From contig NMRB01000520.1 of NCBI GenBank assembly GCA_002633025.1, forward strand, positions 21,639 through 85,638: 64,000 nt of DNA. The letters are read 5' to 3'. Positions within the stretch are counted from its first letter, which is position 1; each line of letters starts with the position of its first letter. Source of the DNA: Notospermus geniculatus (lineage: Eukaryota; Nemertea; Pilidiophora; Heteronemertea; Lineidae). The position numbers and the translations under genes are program-made. Below, in pieces: positions 45,317 to 55,535 of this stretch. The notes under the pieces were generated by a model. It was not told the DNA's origin, made no database searches, and was given only the letters and a program-made list of their open reading frames with translations.

Positions 45317-46240
45317 TAGTGAACGACATGGAACGTGAGTTTGTTCGTTTTGTTATTCCAGACACCATTCGCGGGAATGGTGGTAAACCTAATGGCCGAC
45401 ACTTATCACAACGTGATGGTCTATATTCATGTTATACAGATAATATCATACAGATGATTTGGGAGATATGATTGTGAGAAAAATCTTCAATATACCCTTT
45501 AACAGTTTATCATATCGCTGTCAGCACTTTCACCGCACTAGACAATAATGACAATCCTCCTTTCTCCACCAACCCGTTAGCGCTTCTTCTCAGACCCTTT
45601 GTCGGAGCACATAACGTATTCAGTTCGACAGCGGGCCCGCTATCTTGATCTCCCTAACGACTTTTCGACGTGATGTCGGACTCGTAGATTCAATACCTCT
45701 GCCACTCACAGTGGTTGTGAAGCAGAGGCGTTTACACCACAAAGCGGAGCATGAGAGCAAGTTTTCCTTTATATGATAGCACGAAGTGTCGGAATTTCTG
45801 TCAGGCAGATGATGAAGAGCACTCCGGAGAAATAATGAACCGATATCACTTTTCTTTTGCCCATGTCGCGTATTGTTGCTACATACTTGTGTTCGTTTTG
45901 AAATCAATAACGAAGTGGTGATATTTTGTACTTCGTGTTTGTAAGTTACCAACGTGTCGAGGTTGAAGACATTCCTAATGATGGAGAAATGTTCGGCCAT
46001 TTTGTGTTGTCTTAAAGGGAGACTCCACTCATTGTAAACTTTTGAATTTTTTATCAATCCATGGAGATTATTGCCATGAGTTGTGATGTCACTAGTGTCG
46101 ATAGGCTGACGACCTTTGTAGTGAATGAGGTAATACTGTGACTGCCTAGGCCTATTGGTTGTACCTTCATAAATATGCATTGAGCACATATGACATCACA
46201 TGTGCTGTGCGATGGTCTCATTGGGATGTAATTAAAATAC

Positions 46241-46543
46241 TTAAAGGTGCTCTAGTTCGAATTGTAAACATTACGGTTTGTTTATTATGGTTGATTATAA
46301 TAGTTATTTTTCCTCGGACAGGTGTAGTGGCAGCACCCTGTATACCAAAACATAAATGTTATTTTTATATCTATCTTGATAAATATTCTTCTAACTGAAA
46401 TATATTTTTGATTTTACGCTCAAAAACAAACAAACAGTTGTGAAAGGCGAGATTTAATTCGATTTTATCTGATTTGTCAGTACCAGAAGTTGACAATAGG
46501 TGGCACACCGTAATGTTTACAATTCGAAATAGAGCACCTTTAA
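46241..46543. mobile_element. TTAA MITE (TTAAAGGTGCTCTAGTTCG), unit 2
   Basis: Ends TTAAAGGTGCTCTAGTTCGA and an inverse ..AGAGCACCTTTAA, perfect TTAA. It shares the layout and an inner 'gacaataggtggca' block with the unit 1 element but is otherwise diverged. Confidence 0.9.
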
Positions 46544-47073
46544 AATGATGAGTTTGCTGACGTTAAAACAATATGGCATGTTGCAGATCTTCTCGCCAGA
46601 CGATATCGGTTTTAGTATCGGTTGATCATCGCTGGCGAGAAGATTCACGCATCGCTGTCCAGCGCACACCTAGCGTCAACAGCCGATTTTCCTCGCTGGC
46701 GATGAGATTGATTGCGATATCATCGCAGTGCCGAAAATGAAGAGAGCACTAAGAACGACTGATTACCTCAAGTGGTACACGTGGTCGAACATGGCGGCTG
46801 TGTCACTTATCGATGTGTGCGTTGCCGACTAAAACGCGAAAGATGGAGAGTTTCGGTCGAGGTGAGCGAATTTAAGTAAATTCGAGGATGATCTAGTGAT
46901 AATTTGCAATAGAACACGCCTAAATATAGGTGCTGAAGGAGTGTTGTTTCTTTGTTTGAAGTGGAAATGTTCGTAGTGTAGGCCGGTTGTTTCATTGATC
47001 GCATTGACCAGCTGGGCATGGTGACACTTGAACGTTTCCACTTCAAATGTAAAATCGACTACGTAATTCCAAT

Positions 47074-47240
47074 AGGAGCTGGCAGCGAGTTGACCACTAG
47101 GTGTCACTAGGGCCCAATTCAATGCATCTAGCGGACCCAGTCATTATCGATCGAGCAGCGATCATAATAGATTTCCTGTACATTTGGTCCGCTAAGACTG
47201 TGCTGCCATCTGTTAGCAATATGCGCGGCTGACTGCTCCT
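47074..47240. mobile_element. MITE, TIR AGGAGCTGGCAGC, only in unit 2
   Basis: AT duplicated on both sides. Unit 1 has the uninterrupted site AATTCCAATTAAGGAAG at about 43160. Family of 11213 and 34001. Confidence 0.93.
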
Positions 47241-47697
47241 ATTAAGGAAGCTTTAGATTAATAGACGATAAACTGGATGTCATCCTCGGCATGGTCTAAG
47301 CGTGTATACCTTTCATCTTCGGTACATTTGCTCCCCGCTTTGGAGTTGACATCTTCAACATTTGTGACACAGCCGCCATGTTCGACTCGGATACCAGTGC
47401 TGCCACCTGAGAAACTCGGCTAATGCGCTGGCGATTCTCCATGTCCTCAAACGACAACCGGGACGTCTTTTGAATGACGGTACTGTGTCCCATGCAATGG
47501 GCACATAAATGGAGTAAATGCACGTCGATGGCAGGCACCCATCACCTCATCGACTAATTTTGTATGTTTATGCGAGAACAAACACCTGCTGTGTTGACAC
47601 ACGAGAGAAGTGAAGTGCTGACGGTAATGACGTTTTGATATGCTGAATCAGCGGCACACACGTTCTCTTGAAACTAGAAAACACTGCTTGTTGTTTC

Positions 47698-48094
47698 ATT
47701 TTGGTTCCCGAAGCCACCGCTAGGGCTAGAAGGCTTCGGCTCTGGCTGCCATTTTCGCGACAAAAATTTGTCGCGGATCTCAGTGCGCATGCGCGGATAC
47801 CGTTATGTTGACATCCCGGGTTATTTTTAGAATGGAATGCCGGTAACCACATGGGTGCTAATGTGATTGAACACGCCGAATCGTGCGAAATGGCAACACC
47901 GAGGAAGTTTCTGTTGATGAGAAAGTTGGTATGTGTTGCAGATCTGTAACAAAAAGTCAAAATAATCGCCGTTTTGTAGACCGGAGGAGAATGAAATTTT
48001 ACCAGAAAACGGACCGTTACAGTGACGTCAGCAACAAAATGGCAGCCAGAGCTGAAGCCTTCTAGCCCTAGCGGTGGCTTCGGGAACCAAAATG
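47698..48094. mobile_element. MITE, TIR ATTTTGGTTCCCGAAGCC, 10-bp TSD, only in unit 2
   Basis: A perfect 10-bp TSD TTGTTGTTTC at 47688-47697 and 48095-48104. Unit 1 carries the single empty site at 43615-43624. It matches 34221-34620 over the long arms and parts of the body. Confidence 0.96.
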
Positions 48095-48935
48095 TTGTTG
48101 TTTCTGTTCTTGTTTTTGATACAACAGACGTTTGCCCGGATAAAATCTTGTTAAGTCGTCTTACACGCTCTTGCCAATGTTGCACTTTTAATTGGCAATG
48201 CTTAATAGGAAAACATGGTTTCATAATTCCCGTTTCTGGTACTGAGAGATTTGTCCAGCATTTACTATTGGGCTTTTTACGGCAACTGCGCTAACCTCAA
48301 TTAACTACACGCCAGCGCCACAGGCACTGGGAGCAGGGGCCACGGGCTTAGGGCAATAGCCACGCACGTACATTACATGTACTTTGGGAAAAAAATGCAT
48401 TCCTCTTTCTCTCTTTTGAGTTACTGGTCATCTTTGAGTCTTCATCATCTTCCGCACTTAGATATTAAAAGGGCAGTTTACTTCCCTATCTTGCGCTAAA
48501 CATACACGCGTTAAGGGAGACCTCATTTGACAATGTTGTTAAACTACCGCTTATCAACCTCGCCCCGAGTAACTCTCGTCCTAGGGTATCCACGTACGAA
48601 TGCATTGTATTTTAATCACACATTCTCCAACAAAACTACGGTATTGGAGAATGATGCCATCACCCCGGTGGCGCCGGCTGTGGACAAAAAGTGGCAGTAC
48701 CGTGGGCCCTTTAAACTAAAACCTTTGCTTTGTTTCCTCTGCAACAGAGGTAGCACTGGTCGTCGTGAAGGATTATTCAGCTTATCTGCTTTCAGAATGA
48801 TACGTTTGTGTTCCACCTGCCTCAGAGACTAAACAGCCGCCTCACCAAAGATCAAAAACCGGATATTGGCAGGAGTATCGGCTTCAGTTGCCGATAATCT
48901 CACACTAAGCAGTATCTGATGACTGGTTACCAGTA

Positions 48936-49318
48936 TGGCTGAAAGGGTAAATGTCGTCCTGGGTATATACAAAGATTACCCAGGATCTCAATCTTCGGCA
49001 AAACAATACCCTGGGTGTTGTTTTGGTAGCCGACCATCACCCAGCATCTGCAATCACTGCCTAGGAACGAGTCCTATTTAGAAATCCCGTGGAATCTCGC
49101 GGTCTCGCTGTGGGATACTTTTTGACTTAGCTGTTCATGACGGACATTCTTCAGGTATTCACGTGACCACGGGCGAGGCAACCTCGAATCCAGGTGACAT
49201 ACTGCTATGCTGGGTGATGGTCGGCTACCGAAACTACACCCAGGGTATTGTTTTCCCGAAGATTGAGATCCTGGGTAATCTTTGTATATACCCAGGACGA
49301 CATTTACCCTTTCAGCAC
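48936..49318. mobile_element. Long-hairpin MITE, arms GGCTGAAAGGGTAAATGTCG
   Basis: Arms of more than 100 bp (TCCTGGGTATATACAAAGAT..) are inverted at about 49230-49318. It lies between the duplication and the first recognised arrestin exon. Confidence 0.8.
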
Positions 49319-49434
49319 CAGTATGTAGCTACATCTATGTACCAGCCAATAGGCTTGACCTGACCAGGCTTTGTGCCTGACAAACGCCAAGCACTGACGT
49401 TTTTCTCATGTTTATATCGTTCTTCTCGTTGCAG

Positions 49435-49557
49435 GAGTCCGGCTGTGGATCTACGGGACTGGGGACACCATGTGGGATGAGGTGAAAGGCAGTAGCCGAG
49501 GGGGCCGGTTCCAGTATGAGAGGTACATCAAGGAACTGATCACGTTGTATGGAAAGC
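49435..49557 (+). CDS. Arrestin gene exon a (N-domain)
   Basis: Acceptor TCTCGTTGCAG|GA, donor AAGC|GTAAGT. It enters with two bases completing a codon and leaves in phase 1. It encodes VRLWIYGTGDTMWDEVKGSS and YIKELITLYGK, the region where arrestin N-domains have the strand preceding the polar-core loop. Confidence 0.85.
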
Positions 49558-52500
49558 GTAAGTGTTGCATGGACTAGGCCTAGTCCACGTCCTTATGTCG
49601 TTCTGCGGAAACATCTTGTTAGAGCAAATCTGAAGCCAGGTTTAGGACCCTTGTCTCCCCAGACTTCAGAAAAGTCATGTTGCCAAAAAATCTTTTGCCC
49701 GCAACAGCCGCTAGGTCGTTTTGAATTTTTGGGAACTGGCTTCATCAATGGACGTCAGTTTGGCGTAACGACTGAGCTTTGTACAGGAGAATGGAGAAAA
49801 CAAAAATCGTTTGGCAGATTTGACCTTGTACCATAGGCATAATCTGTCTCCCCTGTAGGCCTATGTGAAAGGCTGCCAAGGGGGGTGTTGATGGGAGAAA
49901 TCTGAAATGTGAAAAAATATAATTTCCGCCCAATCTGGTAGAGCAAGGATCTGGCCCAGGATTTGCACTGTTGCAGTGACCTCTCATTTCTTGTCGGCAA
50001 AAGTACATGGTTATGACAGAGATGTCTGAAGACTTACAACGTCTTCAAAGGGTATTGCTTTCCTGATTAACGATGCTGTAGGCGAGTTATCTTTACGAGG
50101 CCATGATCGTTTACACAATCACATCTCTTCGTTTATTGATGCCCCTTGGCCGTAAACCAAAGGATGACTTTCCCGTTATGAATTCCACCACGACGTTTTC
50201 CTCAGTAACTACCTATAACGAATACTTGTTATGTCCTTTTACACGGTCTGCCAAGGATATTGGACACAATAATCTCGAAGGTTTGCAAGGTGCAACCACA
50301 TTGCTTTTGACTTCTGAGAGCAATTCTCCAAACTGGCATTTGCTATTAAGTGTCTCTTGCTCCTGAAAGTCTGATGGCATGTCATTTACGAAATACGTGT
50401 GTCACTTTTCATATATTGGTGCGAGGCCAATCTTGTTCACGAATAGAAATTTCTCTCCCGAAATTGGAGTCCACGACAGGTTACAGTCTACCAGCATGAT
50501 ACAAAAACACTACCAATCGCATCCTCACAGTCAATTCTTTTAACTAAACGTTTGTGCCCATGGCCCAGGAGCTTAGTTGACGTCATATGGTGAGAACTGT
50601 TAGATCGCCATCTTTGCTGGAAAGGTCTATATTTCACTGCTGGTGTATACATGTTTTCGACCGGAGTCGAACTCGCGCCGACCAGTACAAATTGCGCTGA
50701 TGATTCGACCACCGGACTTCATTAGTATGCGATCTTTTACCAGTATTTTGACTGCCGACGTAGAGGGAGCCACCTAGTGGCAGCAATACGAACAACAAAA
50801 AACATTACCGTACTAAGTGTACGTAGTACATTGGATCTATTCGCCGACAACGTAGTTCATGTAGTTCGTCCCAGGGGTTGGAGAGCGGCGTGCACTGCGA
50901 TTGTGGCGCCGGATGTCGAGAAAAAATGGCAATACCGGCCGGACTCATTTAATAAAAATGAATCGTATCGTCTCTCATTTCCTTCAGCCCCTGCCAATAG
51001 GAACCCATTGGTCGAGTTCAAACTCGCAGCTGGCCAACATTCCTACAGGTTTGAGTATCAGCTGCCACATACCCTACCAACGTCTTTCGACATGCCTCAT
51101 AATGGACTCGGTCAAGGTCGCGTTCATTACCACATGAAGCTACAGGTTGACAGTCCAAACCGAGCTGTCAATCAAACCAAGGAGGTCAATTTCCGGGTGC
51201 TAGGTCATTTAGACTTACGGAAGGATCGACATGTCTTACAGGTTGGTCATTGCCGAACGCTCACTGTACATAGTGTACATAGTTGAAAGGCACCGCTCCA
51301 CGTGACAGTTTTCTATCGAAAGTTTGCTGTCAGATAGTCAATTATTGCTCTTAGACAGCAATAATTGCTGTCANNNNNNNNNNNNNNNNNNNNNNNNNNN
51401 NNNNNNNNNNNNNNNNNNNNNNNNNNNNNNNNNNNNNNNNNNNNNNNNNNNNNNNNNNNNNNNNNNNNNNNNNNNNNNNNNNNNNNNNNNNNNNNNNNNN
51501 NNNNNNNNNNNNNNNNNNNNNNNNNNNNNNNNNNNNNNNNNNNNNNNNNNNNNNNNNNNNNNNNNNNNNNNNNNNNNNNNNNNNNNNNNNNNNNNNNNNN
51601 NNNNNNNNNNNNNNNNNNNNNNNNNNNNNNNNNNNNNNNNNNNNNNNNNNNNNNNNNNNNNNNNNNNNNNNNNNNNNNNNNNNNNNNNNNNNNNNNNNNN
51701 NNNNNNNNNNNNNNNNNNNNNNNNNNNNNNNNNNNNNNNNNNNNNNNNNNNNNNNNNNNNNNNNNNNNNNNNNNNNNNNNNNNNNNNNNNNNNNNNNNNN
51801 NNNNNNNNNNNNNNNNNNNNNNNNNNNNNNNNNNNNNNNNNNNNNNNNNNNNNNNNNNNNNNNNNNNNNNNNNNNNNNNNNNNNNNNNNNNNNNNNNNNN
51901 NNNNNNNNNNNNNNNNNNNNNNNNNNNNNNNNNNNNNNNNNNNNNNNNNNNNNNNNNNNNNNNNNNNNNNNNNNNNNNNNNNNNNNNNNNNNNNNNNNNN
52001 NNNNNNNNNNNNNNNNNNNNNNNNNNNNNNNNNNNNNNNNNNNNNNNNNNNNNNNNNNNNNNNNNNNNNNNNNNNNNNNNNNNNNNNNNNNNNNNNNNNN
52101 NNNNNNNNNNNNNNNNNNNNNNNNNNNNNNNNNNNNNNNNNNNNNNNNNNNNNNNNNNNNNNNNNNNNNNNNNNNNNNNNNNNNNNNNNNNNNNNNNNNN
52201 NNNNNNNNNNNNNNNNNNNNNNNNNNNNNNNNNNNNNNNNNNNNNNNNNNNNNNNNNNNNNNNNNNNNNNNNNNNNNNNNNNNNNNNNNNNNNNNNNNNN
52301 NNNNNNNNNNNNNNNNNNNNNNNNNNNNNNNNNNNNNGCCGTGGGTTAAAAACTGCCTGGCAAAGATCCTCGCAGTGTAGTGCCGCTAGCAATAGATCAG
52401 CCAATCACCCCCAGGATTGGACCTTGGGTTGGTACTAACGACACTAGTAAATCTAATTTCTAGTCTACACAAATTTGTTTATCTTGCTGTCGTATATTTC

Positions 52501-55279
52501 AGGGCCCTGTGGAGATGTCCGGAGAGAAGACCCTCGGGTGCTTATGTTGTATAGCAGGAACAATAATATGTTGCGCCAGGTTGGACAAAAATGGCTACGT
52601 ACCGGGAGAAACTATGCATATAGATATAGAAATAATCAACAATAGTTCAGCAGATATCATCACATCCAGTGTTACTTTTGAACAGGTTGGGTTATTTTTT
52701 TTTATTACACATCCCTTAGAATGTTAGTGTAGGGAAAAGAGAGTCTAAAAACGACCTACAAAATAAAGGAAAACGTCCGGTGATGAGGTTTTTCACACAC
52801 ATGTAGCATATAAGTACAGTAGGGTGTGTTTCAAAACGTGTTCCGTCCGACACCAGAAAATTTTCACCATTCTTTTGTCTACTGGTGAAAGGCTGTTTCT
52901 TGAAACTCTACAATATTCATGTCAGATCTAGGTATCATGGAGCTCTAAATTATGGCACTGTAAACTAATTGATCTATTAACCCTTTAAAGTCTGACAGCA
53001 GAAAGTAGTTTTTTGGTGTCGGACGGAATGATAGATTTTGCTGGTAAGCTCAATATTTTTTGATACCCTCCTTCAAATGAGTGTACATTTGATTTTTGGA
53101 AAATCAATGGCACAAATCTTTGTGATCATTTCAAAGTTAAATTTTGCCCCATTTTCTTGGGTAACCAATTTTGAAACACACCCAGTACTTGTATCAGGAT
53201 GAAATATAAAGATCCAGTTGCTATAGAAGTAACTATCGGCATCTGGTGGCAAAAGAGGAAACTATTTGCGCTAAGCACTCCGAGATCAAAAATTGAATAA
53301 CGCAGCACATAATTTACCTGATGTTGCTGCTGTCTGTTCCAATTCATTAGTGTCCAAATAATTTTTTGTTCTGCAAAATCACGTTATTACATAAGAGATG
53401 GAACAAATTCACTGACTGAAATCTCAAACTTAATTGTGCATTTAATAGTGGGCATTACGGCAGCATTCCACGAAAAAACTTTTGTCTCAAAATTTCGAGA
53501 TAACAGTCGTAATTCTAATTTTGAGATAATTTTTTTTTCATGGCACTAAAATGCTGCCGTGGGGCATAAATGCGCATATTTTGTATAGTTAGGCCTACAT
53601 GTATGAGAGGATTTAATATAAAATTGTAAAAGAGCGACAACCCTTTTTTAAAGTGTCCAAATAATTTTTGCTGATAATGTACTTCGAACTATCACTGTTA
53701 TAGGCCCTTCTTATGATGAGAACGTCTCTTTCTTTTCCAGCACACGACCCTTTTCGCTCAGGCTGTCACCCGTAGTGTCTCTTCATGTATATTTAGTATC
53801 TCAGGCGCAACCATCAAACCGGGGGACACCGGCATGTACCATGATGTCATCCACATACCACCCCTCCCGCCCTCAAGGCTAGATGGCTGTAGATTGGTTG
53901 ATATAGAATACATGATTCACGTACGTATGGGACGGGAGCACAAGTGTGTTTTTACCTTTACTGTACAGCGTGTCCCAGAAGAAACTGAGAATTAAAGAAG
54001 CTGTCTCGCGAATACACTCCAATAGAGGTTCTTCACGTGACGTCAAACCCTAATTAGCATAGAATTCACAGTAGGCCTAACTGGTGCGGCCTGGAAAGTG
54101 CATTGAAGTTAACGGTACCAACAGCTTAAAGCTGACCTATTTCCATTACCCTACCACACTACCTGCCGCGCCACAGCGCAGTGGGTATTTTTTGTCACTC
54201 TATGTGGTAGGGTAATGGAAATAGGTCAGCTTTAAAGTCACTTTATGAAACAGGCCTCTGGATGCGCTGCCACCTGTCGGCACTGAAGTCCTTTAGACAT
54301 GTACATATCTTTTTATGTTTCAGGTTCGGATAGAACCGTCAGGCATGTACTCTAACTTTGAACTCGATATCCCTGTGATAATTGGGACAGAGCCTCTGGA
54401 GGGTTCGTTCCGCTACGTGTCCGAGGGTAGGTACACAGGTACATGTGTATTAATATCATTTGCTTTTTAATATCATTAATATCACTTTTTCACCCCTCCT
54501 GATGAGGAGTACCATTACTTGCTCGCTGTAGGTCCGTCCCCAAAGCACACAAATCATTTGGATTATAGGCCTAAAAAACGTCGGAGCCAACGAGGTGCTG
54601 TCAAGTGATTTAGCTTTTTTTAGATTTTTTACCATTATTTTATGGCGCAAGCATGAATACTGACGTAGGTAACGATGTTGCTGAGAGGGAACCCCAAAAG
54701 CGAAAAGGCTCAAAGAATGGGATAATAGCTACGATAGAGGGCAGCGCAACGAAACCAGGTCCTATATACAATGGGAAATTTGTGTGCGGAAATTGATCAG
54801 GACGTGGATGTCACTTTCATTTCTAAATCAATAGTTTTAACCACTAGTGACACCAACTGAGGCAGTGGGCTAGGGTCCCCATAAGCCTAATTTTGTGATT
54901 CACACCACCAAGCACCTCATTTGCATTTCTACCACAATGAACACAAACGGTTTCATATTAGGGAGGTTTAGAAATCAAACGATAAACGTAAACTTTACGA
55001 CAACGTTATTTTCACATTACACATCAACCAGACTTTATTTTGCATTTTCGGTAAAAAAATAAAGTTGTCTAAACGTTTACGTATATCGTTTGATTTCTAA
55101 ATCTCCCTATTAACAGATGTCATATCGTTTCAGTAATTCCGTGCTTTGCATCCTTCAACTTTTCGACTGGAGACATATGCGAGTACGAGACGACGAACCC
55201 AGAGGGAGCGACTAGTCCAGCTTATGTATATTACAAGACAATACACGTGACTGAATTACCGTCAGATATCGCGAGGTAG
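49435..55279 (+). CDS. Alpha-arrestin (ARRDC-like) gene, N-terminal exon not found
   Basis: Six exons, 49435-49557, 50988-51241, 52503-52685, 53741-53920, 54324-54426 and 55134-55279, join with matching phases into about 330 residues ending at TAG 55277. The first two give the rest of the arrestin N-domain (VRLWIYGTG..., SYRFEYQLPHTLPTSFD). The next four give the C-domain (TLGCLCC..., GYVPGETMHIDIEI, IPVIIGTEPLEGSFRY). Alpha-arrestins are cytosolic adaptors that link membrane cargo to NEDD4-type ubiquitin ligases, usually through PPxY motifs in the tail. This protein stops right after the C-domain and no PPxY is visible, so its tail is absent or on an unseen exon. The usual first exon (strand A with a YxPG.xVsG motif) was not found upstream. 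The introns contain several MITEs and a 964-bp gap. Confidence 0.88.
50640..50722 (-). repeat. tRNA-like box A/box B, possible SINE head
   Basis: On the minus strand GCGCGAGTTCGACTCCGGTCG matches the pol III box B (GTTCGANTCC). About 40 bp upstream lies a weak box A-like TGGTCGAATCATCAGCG. The anticodon region is too short for a functional tRNA, so it looks like a tRNA-derived SINE fragment. Confidence 0.4.
50750..50950 (+). repeat. Dispersed repeat R (fullest copy)
   Basis: Runs from GACTGCCGACGTAGAGGGAG to GAAAAAATGGCAATACCGGC, ending about 40 bp before the arrestin exon b acceptor. Other copies: 4197, 7057 (inverted), 57505, with tail ends in both duplication units. Confidence 0.8.
50988..51241 (+). 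CDS. Arrestin gene exon b (N-domain end)
   Basis: Acceptor CATTTCCTTCAG|CC takes up phase 1; donor TTACAG|GTTGGT leaves phase 0. It encodes VEFKLAAGQHSYRFEYQLP, then GRVHYHMKLQVDSPNRAVNQ and FRVLGHLDLRK, the classic ..FPF.f.LP...PSSFEg..g.V.Y..ka.l.rp pattern of arrestin N-domains. Confidence 0.93.
51374..52337. other. Assembly gap (964 N)
   Basis: Unknown bases inside the intron between arrestin exons b and c. The last known bases repeat 'agcaataattgctgtca' motifs, so a tandem repeat or hairpin probably stopped the assembly. The flanking exons join without missing residues, so the gap need not hide an exon. Confidence 0.95.
52503..52685 (+). CDS. Arrestin gene exon c (C-domain start)
   Basis: Acceptor GTATATTTCAG|GGC, donor GAACAG|GTTGGG, exactly 61 codons, phase 0. 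It encodes GPVEMSGEKTLGCLCC, then LDKNGYVPGETMHIDIEI and NNSSADIITSSVTFEQ, the Cys-rich opening and PGE turn typical of arrestin C-domains in ARRDC proteins. Confidence 0.93.
52822..53183. mobile_element. MITE, TIR GGGTGTGTTTCAAAA, 4-bp TSD (copy 2)
   Basis: Ends GGGTGTGTTTCAAAACGTG and ..TTTTGAAACACACCC, AGTA on both sides. Nearly identical to 1975-2442 minus that copy's internal duplication. It lies in an arrestin intron. Confidence 0.88.
53451..53565. repeat. Short hairpin, arms ACGGCAGCATT
   Basis: The left arm at about 53457-53470 is inverted at about 53550-53560 around an AT-rich centre. Intronic. Confidence 0.55.
53741..53920 (+). CDS. Arrestin gene exon d
   Basis: Acceptor TTTCTTTTCCAG|CAC, donor ATTCAC|GTACGT, exactly 60 codons, phase 0. 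It encodes HTTLFAQAVTRSV, GATIKPGDTGMYHDVIHIPP and LDGCRLVDIEYMIH, the part of the C-domain with the conserved 'IPPLPPS..CRLVDIEY' strand pair. Confidence 0.93.
54126..54235. mobile_element. Short TTAA hairpin MITE
   Basis: TTAAAGCTGACCTATTTCCA and its inverse, TTAA both sides, 110 bp. Intronic. Confidence 0.8.
54324..54426 (+). CDS. Arrestin gene exon e
   Basis: Acceptor TTATGTTTCAG|GTT, donor GAGG|GTAGGT, phase 1 out. It encodes VRIEPSGMYSNFELDIPVII and GTEPLEGSFRYVSE; 'IPVIIGT.PL' is a hallmark of the last arrestin C-domain strands. Confidence 0.92.
54961..55107. mobile_element. GGGAGGTTTAGAAA MITE near an acceptor
   Basis: TA-flanked family member ending 26 bp before the last arrestin exon, so it supplies much of the sequence in which the branch point must lie. 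Confidence 0.9.
55134..55279 (+). CDS. Arrestin gene exon f (terminal)
   Basis: Acceptor TATCGTTTCAG|TA takes up phase 1. It encodes VIPCFASFNFSTGDIC, YETTNPEGATSPAYVYYK and TELPSDIAR, then TAG. A weak alternative donor AG|GTAGCA overlaps the stop codon, so a longer tail by alternative splicing is possible but unsupported. Confidence 0.8.
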
Positions 55280-55535
55280 CAAGAACCATTCATTACAGGC
55301 GTTCAAACTTGTAGCCCAAACCAAGGAAATTATAATGTAACTCTGGTGGTGATATTTACTGGATTAATCCATTTTCCAACGGATGAGACAACTAGATTAT
55401 GTTATATACCATCCTATACAACCATGAGGCAGCGACGCCACTGCAGCAACTCTCAACAATACTCCAAAAACGGCGGATACCATCGTTTGGATATCACAAA
55501 ATGCGACGATAGACATCCTGAGCTTTTCAGTACCC

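Larger units (their letters stand above)
44827..48849 (+). repeat. Segmental tandem duplication, unit 2
   Basis: Counterpart of 40397-44739. Unit-specific insertions: MITE 47074-47240 and MITE 47698-48094. It retains empty sites for several unit 1 insertions. Near its right edge both units carry the end of repeat R (GGCGCCGGCTGTGGACAAAA, 44565 and 48670). Confidence 0.97.

Noticed and set aside
49163-49363. Candidate for the missing arrestin N-terminal exon
   Set aside because: The frame lies in the hairpin MITE 48936-49318 and lacks the arrestin strand-A motif.
50640-50722. Functional tRNA gene
   Set aside because: Box B is good, but there is no proper anticodon arm or acceptor-stem pairing.
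51313-52438. Very long open frames across the run of N
   Set aside because: They consist almost entirely of unknown residues from the assembly gap.
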